A DNA stretch of 64,000 nucleotides from Clostridiales bacterium (lineage in GTDB: Bacteria; Bacillota; Clostridia; Oscillospirales; Oscillospiraceae), in assembly GCA_004558115.1 (NCBI GenBank), contig SFDT01000003.1:42319-106318 (forward strand), written 5' to 3'. The position numbers and the translations under genes were made by a program. The notes beneath the pieces are model-generated. The model was not told the DNA's origin, ran no database searches, and worked only from the letters and a program-made list of their open reading frames with translations. Positions 43,762 to 50,972 of the stretch are shown here, piece by piece (positions within the stretch are counted from its first letter, which is position 1; every line of letters starts with the position of its first letter).

Positions 43762-44799
43762 ATGGATAAGGTTCTGAAAATCGGTATTATCGGCTGCGGC
43801 GCTATCGGCCGCGATCACTGCCGCCGCATCATCGAGACCGTCCCCGGCGCCACCGTCGTGGCCGTGTCCGACTATGTGGCCGCCGCCGCTGACGATACCG
43901 CCGCCAAGTATGGCATCCGCTCCTTCGGCAATGACTGCGACGGCATGATCAAGGACCCCGAGGTGGAAGCCGTTGTCATCACCTCCATTGACCCCACCCA
44001 TCATGACTATGTCATGAAGACCCTGGCCGAGGAGAAGTGGTGCTTCTGCGAGAAGCCCCTGAGCCAGAACGCCAAGGACTGCGAGGAGATCATCGCCCGC
44101 GAGCAGGAGATCGGCAAGCGCCTGGTGCAGGTGGGCTTCATGCGTCACTATGACCGCGGCTACGCCGAGATGAAGCGCATCATCGAGTCCGGTGAGCTGG
44201 GCGCTCCCCTGCTGATCAAGGCTTGCCACCGCAACGTTTCCCAGGGCCCGGGCTTCAAGACCGAGAACGGCGTCACCAACGTGGCCATCCACGAGCTGGA
44301 CATCTGCCGCTGGCTGCTGGACGACGAGTATGAGGACGTGCAGTGCGTGAAGGTCCGCCAGTCCGCCAACTCCAACAAGGGCTATGACAACCCCCAGGTC
44401 ATGCTGATGCGCACCAAGAAGGGCTGCTTCATCGACGTGGAGGTCCAGGTGGCCGACGGCTATGGCTATGACATCCAGTGCGAGGTCGTCTGCGAGAACG
44501 GCACCGTGAAGCTGCCCGATCCCTACGCGGTGGTCCGCCGCTCCCGTCCCCAGGGCTGGGACAGCCTGAACCCCGCCGAGTCCATGCCCATCATGACCGA
44601 CTGGAAGGAGCGCTTCATCGAGGCTTACGACATCGAGTTCTGCAAGTGGGTGGAGTCCGTCCACGCTGGCAAGCTGACCGGTCCCTCCGCTTGGGACGGC
44701 TATGTTGCCTGCGTTGCCGGCGACGCTCTGAACGCTTCCCGCGGCACCTCCTCCTTCCTGAAGGTGGAGACCATGGAAAAGCCCGAGATGTACAAGTAA
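43762..44799 (+). CDS. iolG: Inositol 2-dehydrogenase IolG (Gfo/Idh/MocA family)
   Basis: Oxidises myo-inositol to scyllo-inosose with NAD, the first step of the pathway. 345 residues: Rossmann motif GIIGCGAIGRDHCRRI, catalytic Lys in CEKPLSQNAKD, catalytic His in VAIHELDICRWLLDDE (Asp180-like/His184-like pair) and the IolG-typical GYGYDIQCEVV. Last gene of the iol operon, ending at a strong terminator. AGGAAGG precedes the ATG. Confidence 0.92.
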   Translation: MDKVLKIGIIGCGAIGRDHCRRIIETVPGATVVAVSDYVAAAADDTAAKYGIRSFGNDCDGMIKDPEVEAVVITSIDPTHHDYVMKTLAEEKWCFCEKPLSQNAKDCEEIIAREQEIGKRLVQVGFMRHYDRGYAEMKRIIESGELGAPLLIKACHRNVSQGPGFKTENGVTNVAIHELDICRWLLDDEYEDVQCVKVRQSANSNKGYDNPQVMLMRTKKGCFIDVEVQVADGYGYDIQCEVVCENGTVKLPDPYAVVRRSRPQGWDSLNPAESMPIMTDWKERFIEAYDIEFCKWVESVHAGKLTGPSAWDGYVACVAGDALNASRGTSSFLKVETMEKPEMYK

Positions 44800-44813
44800 T
44801 CATCCCGCTCTTG

Positions 44814-44846
44814 AAAAGGACCGCCGTTTTCCGGCGGTCCTTTTTT
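44814..44846 (+). terminator. Terminator after the iol operon
   Basis: AAAAGGACCGCCG / CGGCGGTCCTTTTTT with a TTTTC loop. Confidence 0.93.
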
Positions 44847-44958
44847 CGCGGGCCTTTCACTTCATTTACAAATTGTCCTTGTTTTTGCAAAAAAGGGGCG
44901 CTATGATGAGAGTATTCCAAAAGAGATGACGGGCCGCTTCGCCGGCCGGAGAGGACCA

Positions 44959-45732
44959 ATGAACGGATTGAACAGACGTTTTTCAAAACTGTGCCTGCTG
45001 CTGGCGGCAGTGCTTTTGGTGCAGGGCGCCCCAGCCCAGGCAGCTGAATCCTCGGAGGAGATGCACCTTGCCGTGGAGGCCGCCACCATGCCTGCCGGGG
45101 TGGAGGAGTGGCAGATGCTGCTGGTCAACGGGGACAACCCGCTGCCGGAGGACTTCACCGTGGAGCTTGCCCCGCTGGAAAACGGCATGAAGGCGGACAA
45201 GCGCATTTGCGCGGACCTCACTGCCATGCTGAAGGACTGCCGGGCGGCGGGGCTGAGGCCGAAGATCTGCTCTGCCTACCGGGACGCGGCCACACAGACC
45301 CGTTTACATAAAAACAAGATCGCCCGCCTCCGTGCCGCCGGCTTTAGCCGGGAGGCGGCGGAGCAGGAGGCTGCCCGCTGGGTGGCGGCACCCGGTACCA
45401 GCGAGCATCAGATTGGGCTGGCGCTGGACCTGGTGTCTGAAAGATACCAGATTTTGGATGAAAAGCAGGCGGAAACGCCGGAGCAGCAGTGGCTCATGGC
45501 CCACAGCTGGGAATACGGCTTCATCCTGCGTTATCCAACGGACAAAAGCGAGATCACCGGCATTGGGTACGAGCCCTGGCACTACCGCTATGTGGGCCGG
45601 CCTCTGGCCGCAGCCATTTATGAAAGCGGCTTGTGCCTGGAGGAGTACCTGGAGCTGCCCCGCGTCGTGACAGGCCATGTGAAAGAGAAGCCGGAAGCCC
45701 CGGCTTCTCTTTTTCTCTCAATTCCTACTTGA
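44959..45732 (+). CDS. VanY-family D-Ala-D-Ala carboxypeptidase
   Basis: 257 residues, zinc LAS-type peptidase acting on peptidoglycan outside the membrane. N-terminal signal peptide (LCLLLAAVLLVQGAPAQA), then KICSAYRDAATQ, the zinc motif TSEHQIGLALDL (SxHxxGxAxD) and EPWHYRYVG with the third ligand. ATG 44959 follows GGAGAGGA. The last ~15 codons run through a complete terminator hairpin, and the TGA lies inside the -35 of the next promoter, so the original stop was probably upstream of the hairpin. Confidence 0.9.
   Translation: MNGLNRRFSKLCLLLAAVLLVQGAPAQAAESSEEMHLAVEAATMPAGVEEWQMLLVNGDNPLPEDFTVELAPLENGMKADKRICADLTAMLKDCRAAGLRPKICSAYRDAATQTRLHKNKIARLRAAGFSREAAEQEAARWVAAPGTSEHQIGLALDLVSERYQILDEKQAETPEQQWLMAHSWEYGFILRYPTDKSEITGIGYEPWHYRYVGRPLAAAIYESGLCLEEYLELPRVVTGHVKEKPEAPASLFLSIPT
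45684..45715 (+). terminator. Terminator embedded in the 3' end of the vanY-like gene
   Basis: AGAGAAGCCGG / CCGGCTTCTCT with a five-base loop, followed by TTTT; wholly inside the coding frame. Confidence 0.8.
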
Positions 45733-45781
45733 CAACTGTGAAATACTGTGTTATGACTATATCATAGTAAAAAAGTAGGAA
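45722..45781 (+). promoter_or_regulatory. nifS-iscU promoter flanked by an inverted repeat
   Basis: TTGACA (45729-45734), 17-bp spacer, TATGAC (45752-45757). The 9-bp arms TTCCTACTT (45722-45730) and AAGTAGGAA (45773-45781) bracket the promoter. A possible site for an iron-sulfur regulator such as an Rrf2/IscR protein. Confidence 0.65.
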
Positions 45782-45795
45782 ATAGGAGGTCCCTT

Positions 45796-46983
45796 ATGAA
45801 CGTTTATGCCGACAACGCTGCCACCACCGCGGTCAGTGACGCGGCCGTGGCGGCCATGCTGCCCTGCTTTCAGGAGTTTTACGGCAATCCCTCCAGCCTG
45901 TACACCACCGGCCAGCTGGCGGCGGAAAAGCTGGCGGCGGCGCGGGAGGTCTTTGCCCGCGGCCTGAATGCCCAGCCCCGGGAGATCACCTTCACCTCCG
46001 GCGGCAGCGAGGCGGATAACCAGGCTTTGCGCTCCGGCGCGGCCATGGGCGCCCGGAAGGGCAAAAAGCATATCATCTCCACGAAGTTTGAGCACCACGC
46101 CATCCTCCACACCCTCCAGGCACTGGAGAAGGAGGGGTACGAGGTGACGCTGCTGGACATTCCGCCGGACGGCGTGGTGACAGCCCAGCAGGTGAGAGAT
46201 GCCATCCGGCCGGATACCTGCCTGGTGAGCATTATGTTTGCAAACAATGAGATCGGCACCGTCCAGCCCATCGGAGAGATCGGCGATGTGTGCCGGGAGG
46301 CAGGCGTCCTGTTCCACACGGACGCCGTCCAGGCGGCGGGCCATCTGGCCATTGACGTGGAGGCCCTGCACATCGATATGCTGTCCATGTCCGCCCATAA
46401 GTTCCACGGCCCCAAGGGCGTGGGCGTGCTGTATGCCCGGCGGGGCATCGCCCTGGAAAACGTCATTTACGGCGGCGCCCAGGAGCGGGGCAAGCGGGCC
46501 GGCACGGAAAATGTCCCCGGCATCTGCGGTGCCGCGGCTGCCTTTGCGGAGGCCTGCGCCAACCTGGAGAAGAACGCCGCTTACGTGACGCCCATGCGGG
46601 ACAAGCTCATTGCGGGCCTGTCCGCTATCCCTTACTCCATCCTCAACGGCGACCCTGTCCGCCGCCTGCCGGGAAATGTCAACTTCTGCTTTGAGGGCAT
46701 CGAAGGCGAATCTCTGCTGCTTCTGCTGGACGCCAAGGGCATCGCTGCATCTTCCGGCAGTGCCTGCACCTCCGGCTCCCTGGATCCCAGCCATGTGCTG
46801 CTGGCCCTGGGCCGGCCCCATGAGGTGGCCCACGGTTCTCTGCGGCTGAGCCTCAGCGAATACAACAAGCCGGAGGAAGTGGACTATATTTTGGAGGTCC
46901 TGCCGGGCATCATCCAGTACCTGCGGGACATGTCCCCTGTGTGGGACGAACTGGAAAAGGGCCATCGGCCCCACCTCATCTGA
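45796..46983 (+). CDS. nifS: Cysteine desulfurase NifS/IscS
   Basis: 395-residue PLP enzyme that extracts sulfur from cysteine for Fe-S cluster assembly. PLP Lys202 in SMSAHKFHGPKG; active-site Cys324 in SSGSACTSGS; N-terminal YADNAATT and the HHAILH block. ATAGGAGGTCCCTT places a good ribosome site before the ATG. Followed 16 bases later by iscU. The clostridial NifS-IscU pair serves general Fe-S assembly; no nitrogenase gene is present here. Confidence 0.95.
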   Translation: MNVYADNAATTAVSDAAVAAMLPCFQEFYGNPSSLYTTGQLAAEKLAAAREVFARGLNAQPREITFTSGGSEADNQALRSGAAMGARKGKKHIISTKFEHHAILHTLQALEKEGYEVTLLDIPPDGVVTAQQVRDAIRPDTCLVSIMFANNEIGTVQPIGEIGDVCREAGVLFHTDAVQAAGHLAIDVEALHIDMLSMSAHKFHGPKGVGVLYARRGIALENVIYGGAQERGKRAGTENVPGICGAAAAFAEACANLEKNAAYVTPMRDKLIAGLSAIPYSILNGDPVRRLPGNVNFCFEGIEGESLLLLLDAKGIAASSGSACTSGSLDPSHVLLALGRPHEVAHGSLRLSLSEYNKPEEVDYILEVLPGIIQYLRDMSPVWDELEKGHRPHLI

Positions 46984-46999
46984 AAGGAGAAAACATAAC

Positions 47000-47446
47000 A
47001 TGGCTTTATATAGCGATAAGGTAATGGACCACTTCCAGAATCCCCGGAACGTGGGCAAGATGGAGGACGCCGACGGCATCGGCGAGGTGGGCAACGCCAA
47101 GTGCGGCGACATCATGCGGATGTATATCAAGGTGGACCCTGAGACCCAGGTCATCACCGATGTGAAGTTCAACACCTTCGGCTGCGGCAGCGCCATCGCC
47201 ACCAGCTCCATGGCCACGGAGCTCATCAAGGGCAAGCCGGTTTCCGAGGCACTGAAGCTGTCCAATAAGGCGGTGGTGGAGGCCCTGGACGGCCTGCCTG
47301 CCCATAAGATCCACTGTTCCGTCCTGGCGGAAGAAGCTGTCCGCGCGGCGGTGAAGGACTACTATGATAAAAACGGCATCCCCTACGGTGATGAGCTGAT
47401 GGCCTGCGATGGCCACTGCGAGACCTGCGGCCACGAGCACGAATAA
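47000..47446 (+). CDS. iscU: Fe-S cluster scaffold IscU/NifU N-terminal type
   Basis: 148 residues. Cluster ligands Cys35, Asp37, Cys62 and Cys106 are in the IscU pattern (NAKCGD, FGCGSA, HKIHCSV). N-terminal MALYSDKVMDHFQNPRNVG is typical of clostridial scaffold proteins. A Cys/His-rich tail (ACDGHCETCGHEHE) extends past the fold and could bind metal. Cotranscribed with nifS. Confidence 0.95.
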   Translation: MALYSDKVMDHFQNPRNVGKMEDADGIGEVGNAKCGDIMRMYIKVDPETQVITDVKFNTFGCGSAIATSSMATELIKGKPVSEALKLSNKAVVEALDGLPAHKIHCSVLAEEAVRAAVKDYYDKNGIPYGDELMACDGHCETCGHEHE

Positions 47447-47454
47447 GACAAGTC

Positions 47455-47493
47455 AAAAAGCGCCTTCCGGCACAGCCGGAAGGCGCTTTTTTG
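47455..47493. terminator. Bidirectional terminator between iscU and the phosphodiesterase gene
   Basis: AAAAAGCGCCTTCCGGC / GCCGGAAGGCGCTTTTTT with an ACA loop. Confidence 0.93.
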
Positions 47494-47496
47494 CAT

Positions 47497-47973
47497 TTAC
47501 CAGAGATGCTCCAGGGGCACGGTGCGGCCATCCAGCTTGCCATTGGTGATGGTGACAACGGCGTAAAAGGGACGGCGGTAGTCTCCGATGCTGCCGGGGT
47601 TCACGAACAGGGTCTTTCCCCGACGGTCCACCAGGGGGCGGTGGGTGTGGCCGAAGAGAAACAGGTCCAGGTTCTGTTCCTCCGCCGCGTAGCCGGCGGT
47701 CAGCAGGGACTGCTTGACACCATAGGTGTGGCCATGGCACAGGAGGATGCGCTTGTCCTCCAGACAGAGCAGCCGCTCCGCCGGTTCCGAGGAACGGTAA
47801 TCACAGTTGCCGGGCACCTGCTCCAGCGGAATATCCGGGAACAGGTCGTGGAGTTTTTCCGCATCCCGCCAGCAGTCTCCCAAGTGGAAGATCATCCGGG
47901 GAGCAGTCTGCTCCACAGCGGCGGCCATATTGGAAACATTCCCGTGGGAATCGGACAGGACCAGAATTTTCAT
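47497..47973 (-). CDS. YfcE/MJ0936-family metallophosphoesterase
   Basis: 158-residue single-domain phosphodiesterase. Metal-binding motifs in order: VLSDSHGN, HLGDCWRD, PGNCDYR, LLCHGHTYG and FGHTHRP. The substrate is not evident (the family hydrolyses artificial phosphodiesters; some act on cyclic nucleotides). ATG 47973 follows GGAGCGCC. Promoter below. Confidence 0.92.
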   Translation of the reverse strand: MKILVLSDSHGNVSNMAAAVEQTAPRMIFHLGDCWRDAEKLHDLFPDIPLEQVPGNCDYRSSEPAERLLCLEDKRILLCHGHTYGVKQSLLTAGYAAEEQNLDLFLFGHTHRPLVDRRGKTLFVNPGSIGDYRRPFYAVVTITNGKLDGRTVPLEHLW

Positions 47974-48002
47974 AGCGGCGCTCCTTATCAGTCATGATAA
48001 CC

Positions 48003-48031
48003 AGTATACCGCCTTTTTCCAGCGGACGCAA
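48003..48031 (-). promoter_or_regulatory. Promoter of the phosphodiesterase gene
   Basis: Minus strand TTGCGT (48026-48031), 17-bp spacer, TATACT (48003-48008). Confidence 0.6.
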
Positions 48032-48179
48032 TGGGCGCCGGGGGGAGGCGGTGAAATTTCAAGGCTGGTTCAATTTTTCCCTGCTATTATAACGTAAAAA
48101 TAGATTTTTTTCCGAAAAAGGGGAAGAAAATACAAAAAATGGCAGTTTTGAACATTTTGTAAAAGAATGGCGCCGTTGG

Positions 48180-48207
48180 TTGCGCCGATTGGAAAATATG
48201 GTAAACT
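48180..48207 (+). promoter_or_regulatory. Candidate promoter of the TetR-family gene
   Basis: TTGCGC (48180-48185), 16-bp spacer, TAAACT (48202-48207). Confidence 0.45.
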
Positions 48208-48241
48208 GGGATGCAATATGGTAGGGGAGCGATGTTAAAAA

Positions 48242-48856
48242 GTGGAACACATAGATAAACAGGCTGAAATACAGGAGACACGGACGAAAGTAGAGCTGGA
48301 AGCGGGCCTCCGTGCGCTGCTGCGGGAAAAGCCCCTGGAGCAGATCCGGGTGCGGGAGCTGGCGGACCGGTGCGGCATCCGCCGGCAGTCGTTTTATTAT
48401 CATTTCAGCGACGTGTACCATCTGTTGGACTGGTCCGCCCAGCGGGAACGGGAGCTGCTGCCTCAGCGGCAGGCTGGATTTCTCACCTGGCAGCAGGTGC
48501 TGCTGGACCTGCTGGCGTACACAGCGGAAAACCGCCCCTATTATCAGACGATCCTGCGGGTCCTGGGCCGGAAACGGCTGTGGGAGGTCCTGGAGCCTGC
48601 GTTCCAGAATATGCAGGACAATATCATTGCCCATTGCCGCCAAAAGACACCGGAGGGCTTGCCCAGCGCGGTGGGAGAAGCTCTTGAAAGGCGGCAGAAA
48701 GGCGGCGGAAAGCTGGCGCAGATCGTCATGGAAGCCTGGGTCAATGATGCTGTTGACACCACACCGCGAGAGGTCATTCAGGAAATCGAGAGCATCACCG
48801 AGGGCATGACGACTGGTGTGCTGCTGAGATCGCTGTTGTCGGAGCAGGGAGAATGA
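48242..48856 (+). CDS. TetR/AcrR-family regulator, DhaS-like
   Basis: 204 residues. N-terminal helix-turn-helix: LEAGLRALLREKPLEQIRVR, ELADRCGIRRQSFYYHFSDV, then a long helical ligand/co-activator domain with YYQTILRVLG. This subgroup (DhaS type, with the C-terminal TetR_C_8 fold) can act as an activator with a dihydroxyacetone-kinase-like partner, but none is in the window. Start GTG 48242; GGGGAG sits 12 bases upstream, rather far. Monocistronic; target unknown. Confidence 0.85.
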   Translation: MEHIDKQAEIQETRTKVELEAGLRALLREKPLEQIRVRELADRCGIRRQSFYYHFSDVYHLLDWSAQRERELLPQRQAGFLTWQQVLLDLLAYTAENRPYYQTILRVLGRKRLWEVLEPAFQNMQDNIIAHCRQKTPEGLPSAVGEALERRQKGGGKLAQIVMEAWVNDAVDTTPREVIQEIESITEGMTTGVLLRSLLSEQGE

Positions 48857-48871
48857 CAATTGAAGCATTGG

Positions 48872-48904
48872 AAAACGGACAGGGACTCCCCTGTCCGTTT
48901 TTTT
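48872..48904 (+). terminator. Terminator after the TetR-family gene
   Basis: AAACGGACAGGG / CCCTGTCCGTTT with an ACTC loop, then TTTT. Confidence 0.92.
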
Positions 48905-48989
48905 ACATTGACTTGACAATTTTTACATCAATGTCAAAAAACCGGACATTTCAATGAAATTGCCCGTTTTTCGACAAGAAGTCTTTGCC

Positions 48990-48995
48990 TATAAT
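48990..48995 (+). promoter_or_regulatory. -10 element of the small unknown gene
   Basis: TATAAT, 25 bases before GTG 49020, with a weak -35 (TTTTCG, 16-bp spacer). It argues against the upstream ATG at 48954. Confidence 0.5.
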
Positions 48996-49019
48996 CGTTG
49001 CAACGGGAGTGAGTATATC

Positions 49020-49349
49020 GTGGAGAAATTACACTACACCATCGTGCTGAAAAGCATGATCGGGCCCCGGTCCGGCAGCTTGCTGCTCCAGATCCATGGA
49101 AACACGGTGACCGGGACACTGGAGCTGCTGGGCCACCGGAACCGCTTCAGCGGAACGGTGCTCCAGCCGGGAAAATACCTGATCTCCGGCAGCTTGAGCA
49201 CCAACGTGGAAAAAATGGAGTATGACGCCGTGTTACATACGGAGGAGGAACGCCTGACCGGAGGCTTTGTGACAGCCAGCGGCTGCTGGGAGGTCGAGGG
49301 CTTCCTGCGGGCGAAGAATCCGCTGGCCCGGGCAAAGCGGGCGGAGTAA
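49020..49349 (+). CDS. Small beta-rich protein of unknown function
   Basis: I do not recognise it. 109 residues from GTG 49020, supported by CGGGAGTGAG six bases upstream. The composition suggests an all-beta fold: alternating strands such as SLLLQIHGNTVTGTLELLG, then SGTVLQPGKYLISGSLS and GGFVTASGCWEVEGFLRAK. No signal peptide or membrane helix; basic C-terminus. It lies 62 bases before the tandem recombinase-like protein on the same strand, so the two may be cotranscribed. Confidence 0.65.
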   Translation: MEKLHYTIVLKSMIGPRSGSLLLQIHGNTVTGTLELLGHRNRFSGTVLQPGKYLISGSLSTNVEKMEYDAVLHTEEERLTGGFVTASGCWEVEGFLRAKNPLARAKRAE

Positions 49350-49411
49350 AAGGAAATAAATTCCAAAAGTACGCATAACTTGTCATGCAAAGATAACAAA
49401 GGAGGCACCCG

Positions 49412-50680
49412 TTGCGAAAGCCCACGATCAACCGCCCGGACCGGGAGACCATGGCCCGGCTGCTGGCGGAACATCAAATGAATCCCGCGGGCACCGTTCT
49501 GCGCCTGTCCTGGCTGGCCGGCCTCTCCCGGGAGGAGATCGCCGGGTTGACCTGGGAGCAGGTGTCGTTTCAGGATGCCCAGCTGGACCTGCCGGACAGG
49601 TCCGTGCCCATGGAGGAGGAATTGTCATCCTATCTCCGGCGGTTGTGGGAAAAGCGGGGCAGCGGTGCCTGGGTGCTTTTTTCGGAGCGGACCGCCGGCC
49701 CCATGCAGCCGGAATCCATCTCCCGGCTGGCCCGGCAGGCGCTGGATGCGGCCGGGCAGAAGCATGTCCGGCTGATGGACCTGCGCCATGACTGGATCCT
49801 CCGCCAGCTGGAAAGCCAGGACTGGGCCACGGTGGCCCGCATCAGCGGTGTGGAGGTCCCTGCCCTTCAGGCCCGGTTCGGTCCCCTGGTGGCGGCGCAT
49901 CCGCCGGAGGCGAGACCCAAGCGGGAGGCCGCCGGACAGGTGGACGAATTCAAGCTGTGGAAGGTGCTTCAGGCGGAGCGAAGCACACCGGCGGGCCTGG
50001 CCCTGTGGCTGACTTGGCAGATGGGTCTCTCCGCCCGGGAGATCGTGGACCTCACCTGGGACCAGGTGTCCCTGGAGGACGGCGCGGTCCGCCTGGCGGA
50101 CCGGACCGTGTCCATTACCAATGCGGTGGGCCGCATCCTGGAGGGGACCCGGGCGGCACGGCTGCCGGGGGATGACGCCCATGTGCTGCTGACGGCCCAG
50201 ACCCGCAGTCCCCTGGACCTGCCCCGGCTGTCCCGGCTGACCCGTTCCGCCCTTATCCGGGGCGGACTGGAGGACGTGCAGCTGCGGCAGCTGCGGAAGA
50301 ACGAACGCCGGGAGAGTGAGGACGCCATGCTGCTGCGGCAGGTCATGGAGTCGGGCTGTATTTCCCGGGGAACGGTGTGCCAGCTGCTGGGCATTTCCAA
50401 AACGGCTGCCCATGCCCGGCTGAACCGCCTGCTGGAGCAGAAGAAGCTGGTGCGTATCGGCGCCAAGTATTACCTGCCGGGCACCGTGGTGCCGCCGGAG
50501 GAGCACAGCACTGTTATCCGGGAATATCTGACCCGGGAGGGCTTTGCCTACCGCAAGGATATCGCCCAGCTGCTGCATATCGACAGCCGACAGTGCACCC
50601 CCATTTTGCAGCGCCTGGTGGCGGAGGGGGAATTGGAGCAGCACCAGCAAAAATACTACCTGCATGCCAGTTCAGAGTGA
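49412..50680 (+). CDS. Tandem degenerate tyrosine-recombinase-like protein with two winged-helix-like domains
   Basis: 422 residues from TTG 49412 (AAAGGAGG eight bases upstream). Two recombinase-catalytic-like repeats: about 24-165 (LRLSWLAGLSREEIAGLTWEQ ... LMDLRHDWILRQL) and 192-300 (LALWLTWQMGLSAREIVDL ... LRQLRKNERR). The catalytic Arg I of the usual GLR motif is absent in both (GLS), the His-x-x-Arg box is only partly kept in the first, and the position of the nucleophilic Tyr looks like Phe156 (LQARF). Two winged-helix-like repeats follow (303-357 and 364-418), each ending KYYL. It is therefore probably a DNA-binding regulator, not a recombinase. Confidence 0.75.
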   Translation: MRKPTINRPDRETMARLLAEHQMNPAGTVLRLSWLAGLSREEIAGLTWEQVSFQDAQLDLPDRSVPMEEELSSYLRRLWEKRGSGAWVLFSERTAGPMQPESISRLARQALDAAGQKHVRLMDLRHDWILRQLESQDWATVARISGVEVPALQARFGPLVAAHPPEARPKREAAGQVDEFKLWKVLQAERSTPAGLALWLTWQMGLSAREIVDLTWDQVSLEDGAVRLADRTVSITNAVGRILEGTRAARLPGDDAHVLLTAQTRSPLDLPRLSRLTRSALIRGGLEDVQLRQLRKNERRESEDAMLLRQVMESGCISRGTVCQLLGISKTAAHARLNRLLEQKKLVRIGAKYYLPGTVVPPEEHSTVIREYLTREGFAYRKDIAQLLHIDSRQCTPILQRLVAEGELEQHQQKYYLHASSE

Positions 50681-50722
50681 CAGCGTTCCTGAGAGGAGGA
50701 CGCTGCCGCTCTTTTTTTGCTT
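50681..50722 (+). terminator. Weak terminator-like structure after the recombinase-like gene
   Basis: CAGCGT / ACGCTG arms around TCCTGAGAGGAGG, with a run of seven Ts starting about ten bases downstream; imperfect, so partial read-through is possible. Confidence 0.4.
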
Positions 50723-50808
50723 GGAGAGGCTTTGTTATCCCTGTATGACAAAACACAAAAACGAAAACTTTCGACCGTTTCATTTCAATTAAAACAAGCT
50801 AAAAAGCG

Positions 50809-50837
50809 TTTACATGAGAACTTTTCCTTGCTATATT
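50809..50837 (+). promoter_or_regulatory. S-layer gene promoter
   Basis: TTTACA (50809-50814), 17-bp spacer, TATATT (50832-50837), preceded by an A/T-rich stretch resembling an UP element. Confidence 0.7.
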
Positions 50838-50843
50838 GCAGGT

Positions 50844-50972
50844 GCGGTGAACGCCGGAGGACCTCCGCTGTCTCCGGGACGCTTCCGGGGTTGGCTAGCC
50901 CTCGGCAGGATCCCTGAGCCGGCGGGAACGCCGGCGGCCGCCGCAAATATTTTAAAGGAGGAAAAAGACCCC
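50844..50972 (+). other. Structured 5' leader of the S-layer-type gene
   Basis: About 130 untranslated GC-rich bases with several hairpins; the clearest is GCCGGCG / CGCCGGC capped by a GGAA (GNRA-type) tetraloop at 50918-50935. Long stable leaders are common on S-layer mRNAs. Confidence 0.6.

Noticed and set aside
45796..47446. Nitrogen-fixation cluster
   Set aside because: Only nifS and a NifU/IscU scaffold are present; such pairs serve general Fe-S assembly in non-fixing Clostridia.
49412..50680. Integrase of a mobile element
   Set aside because: Catalytic residues are missing in both repeats, and no attachment site, excisionase or mobile-element genes lie nearby.
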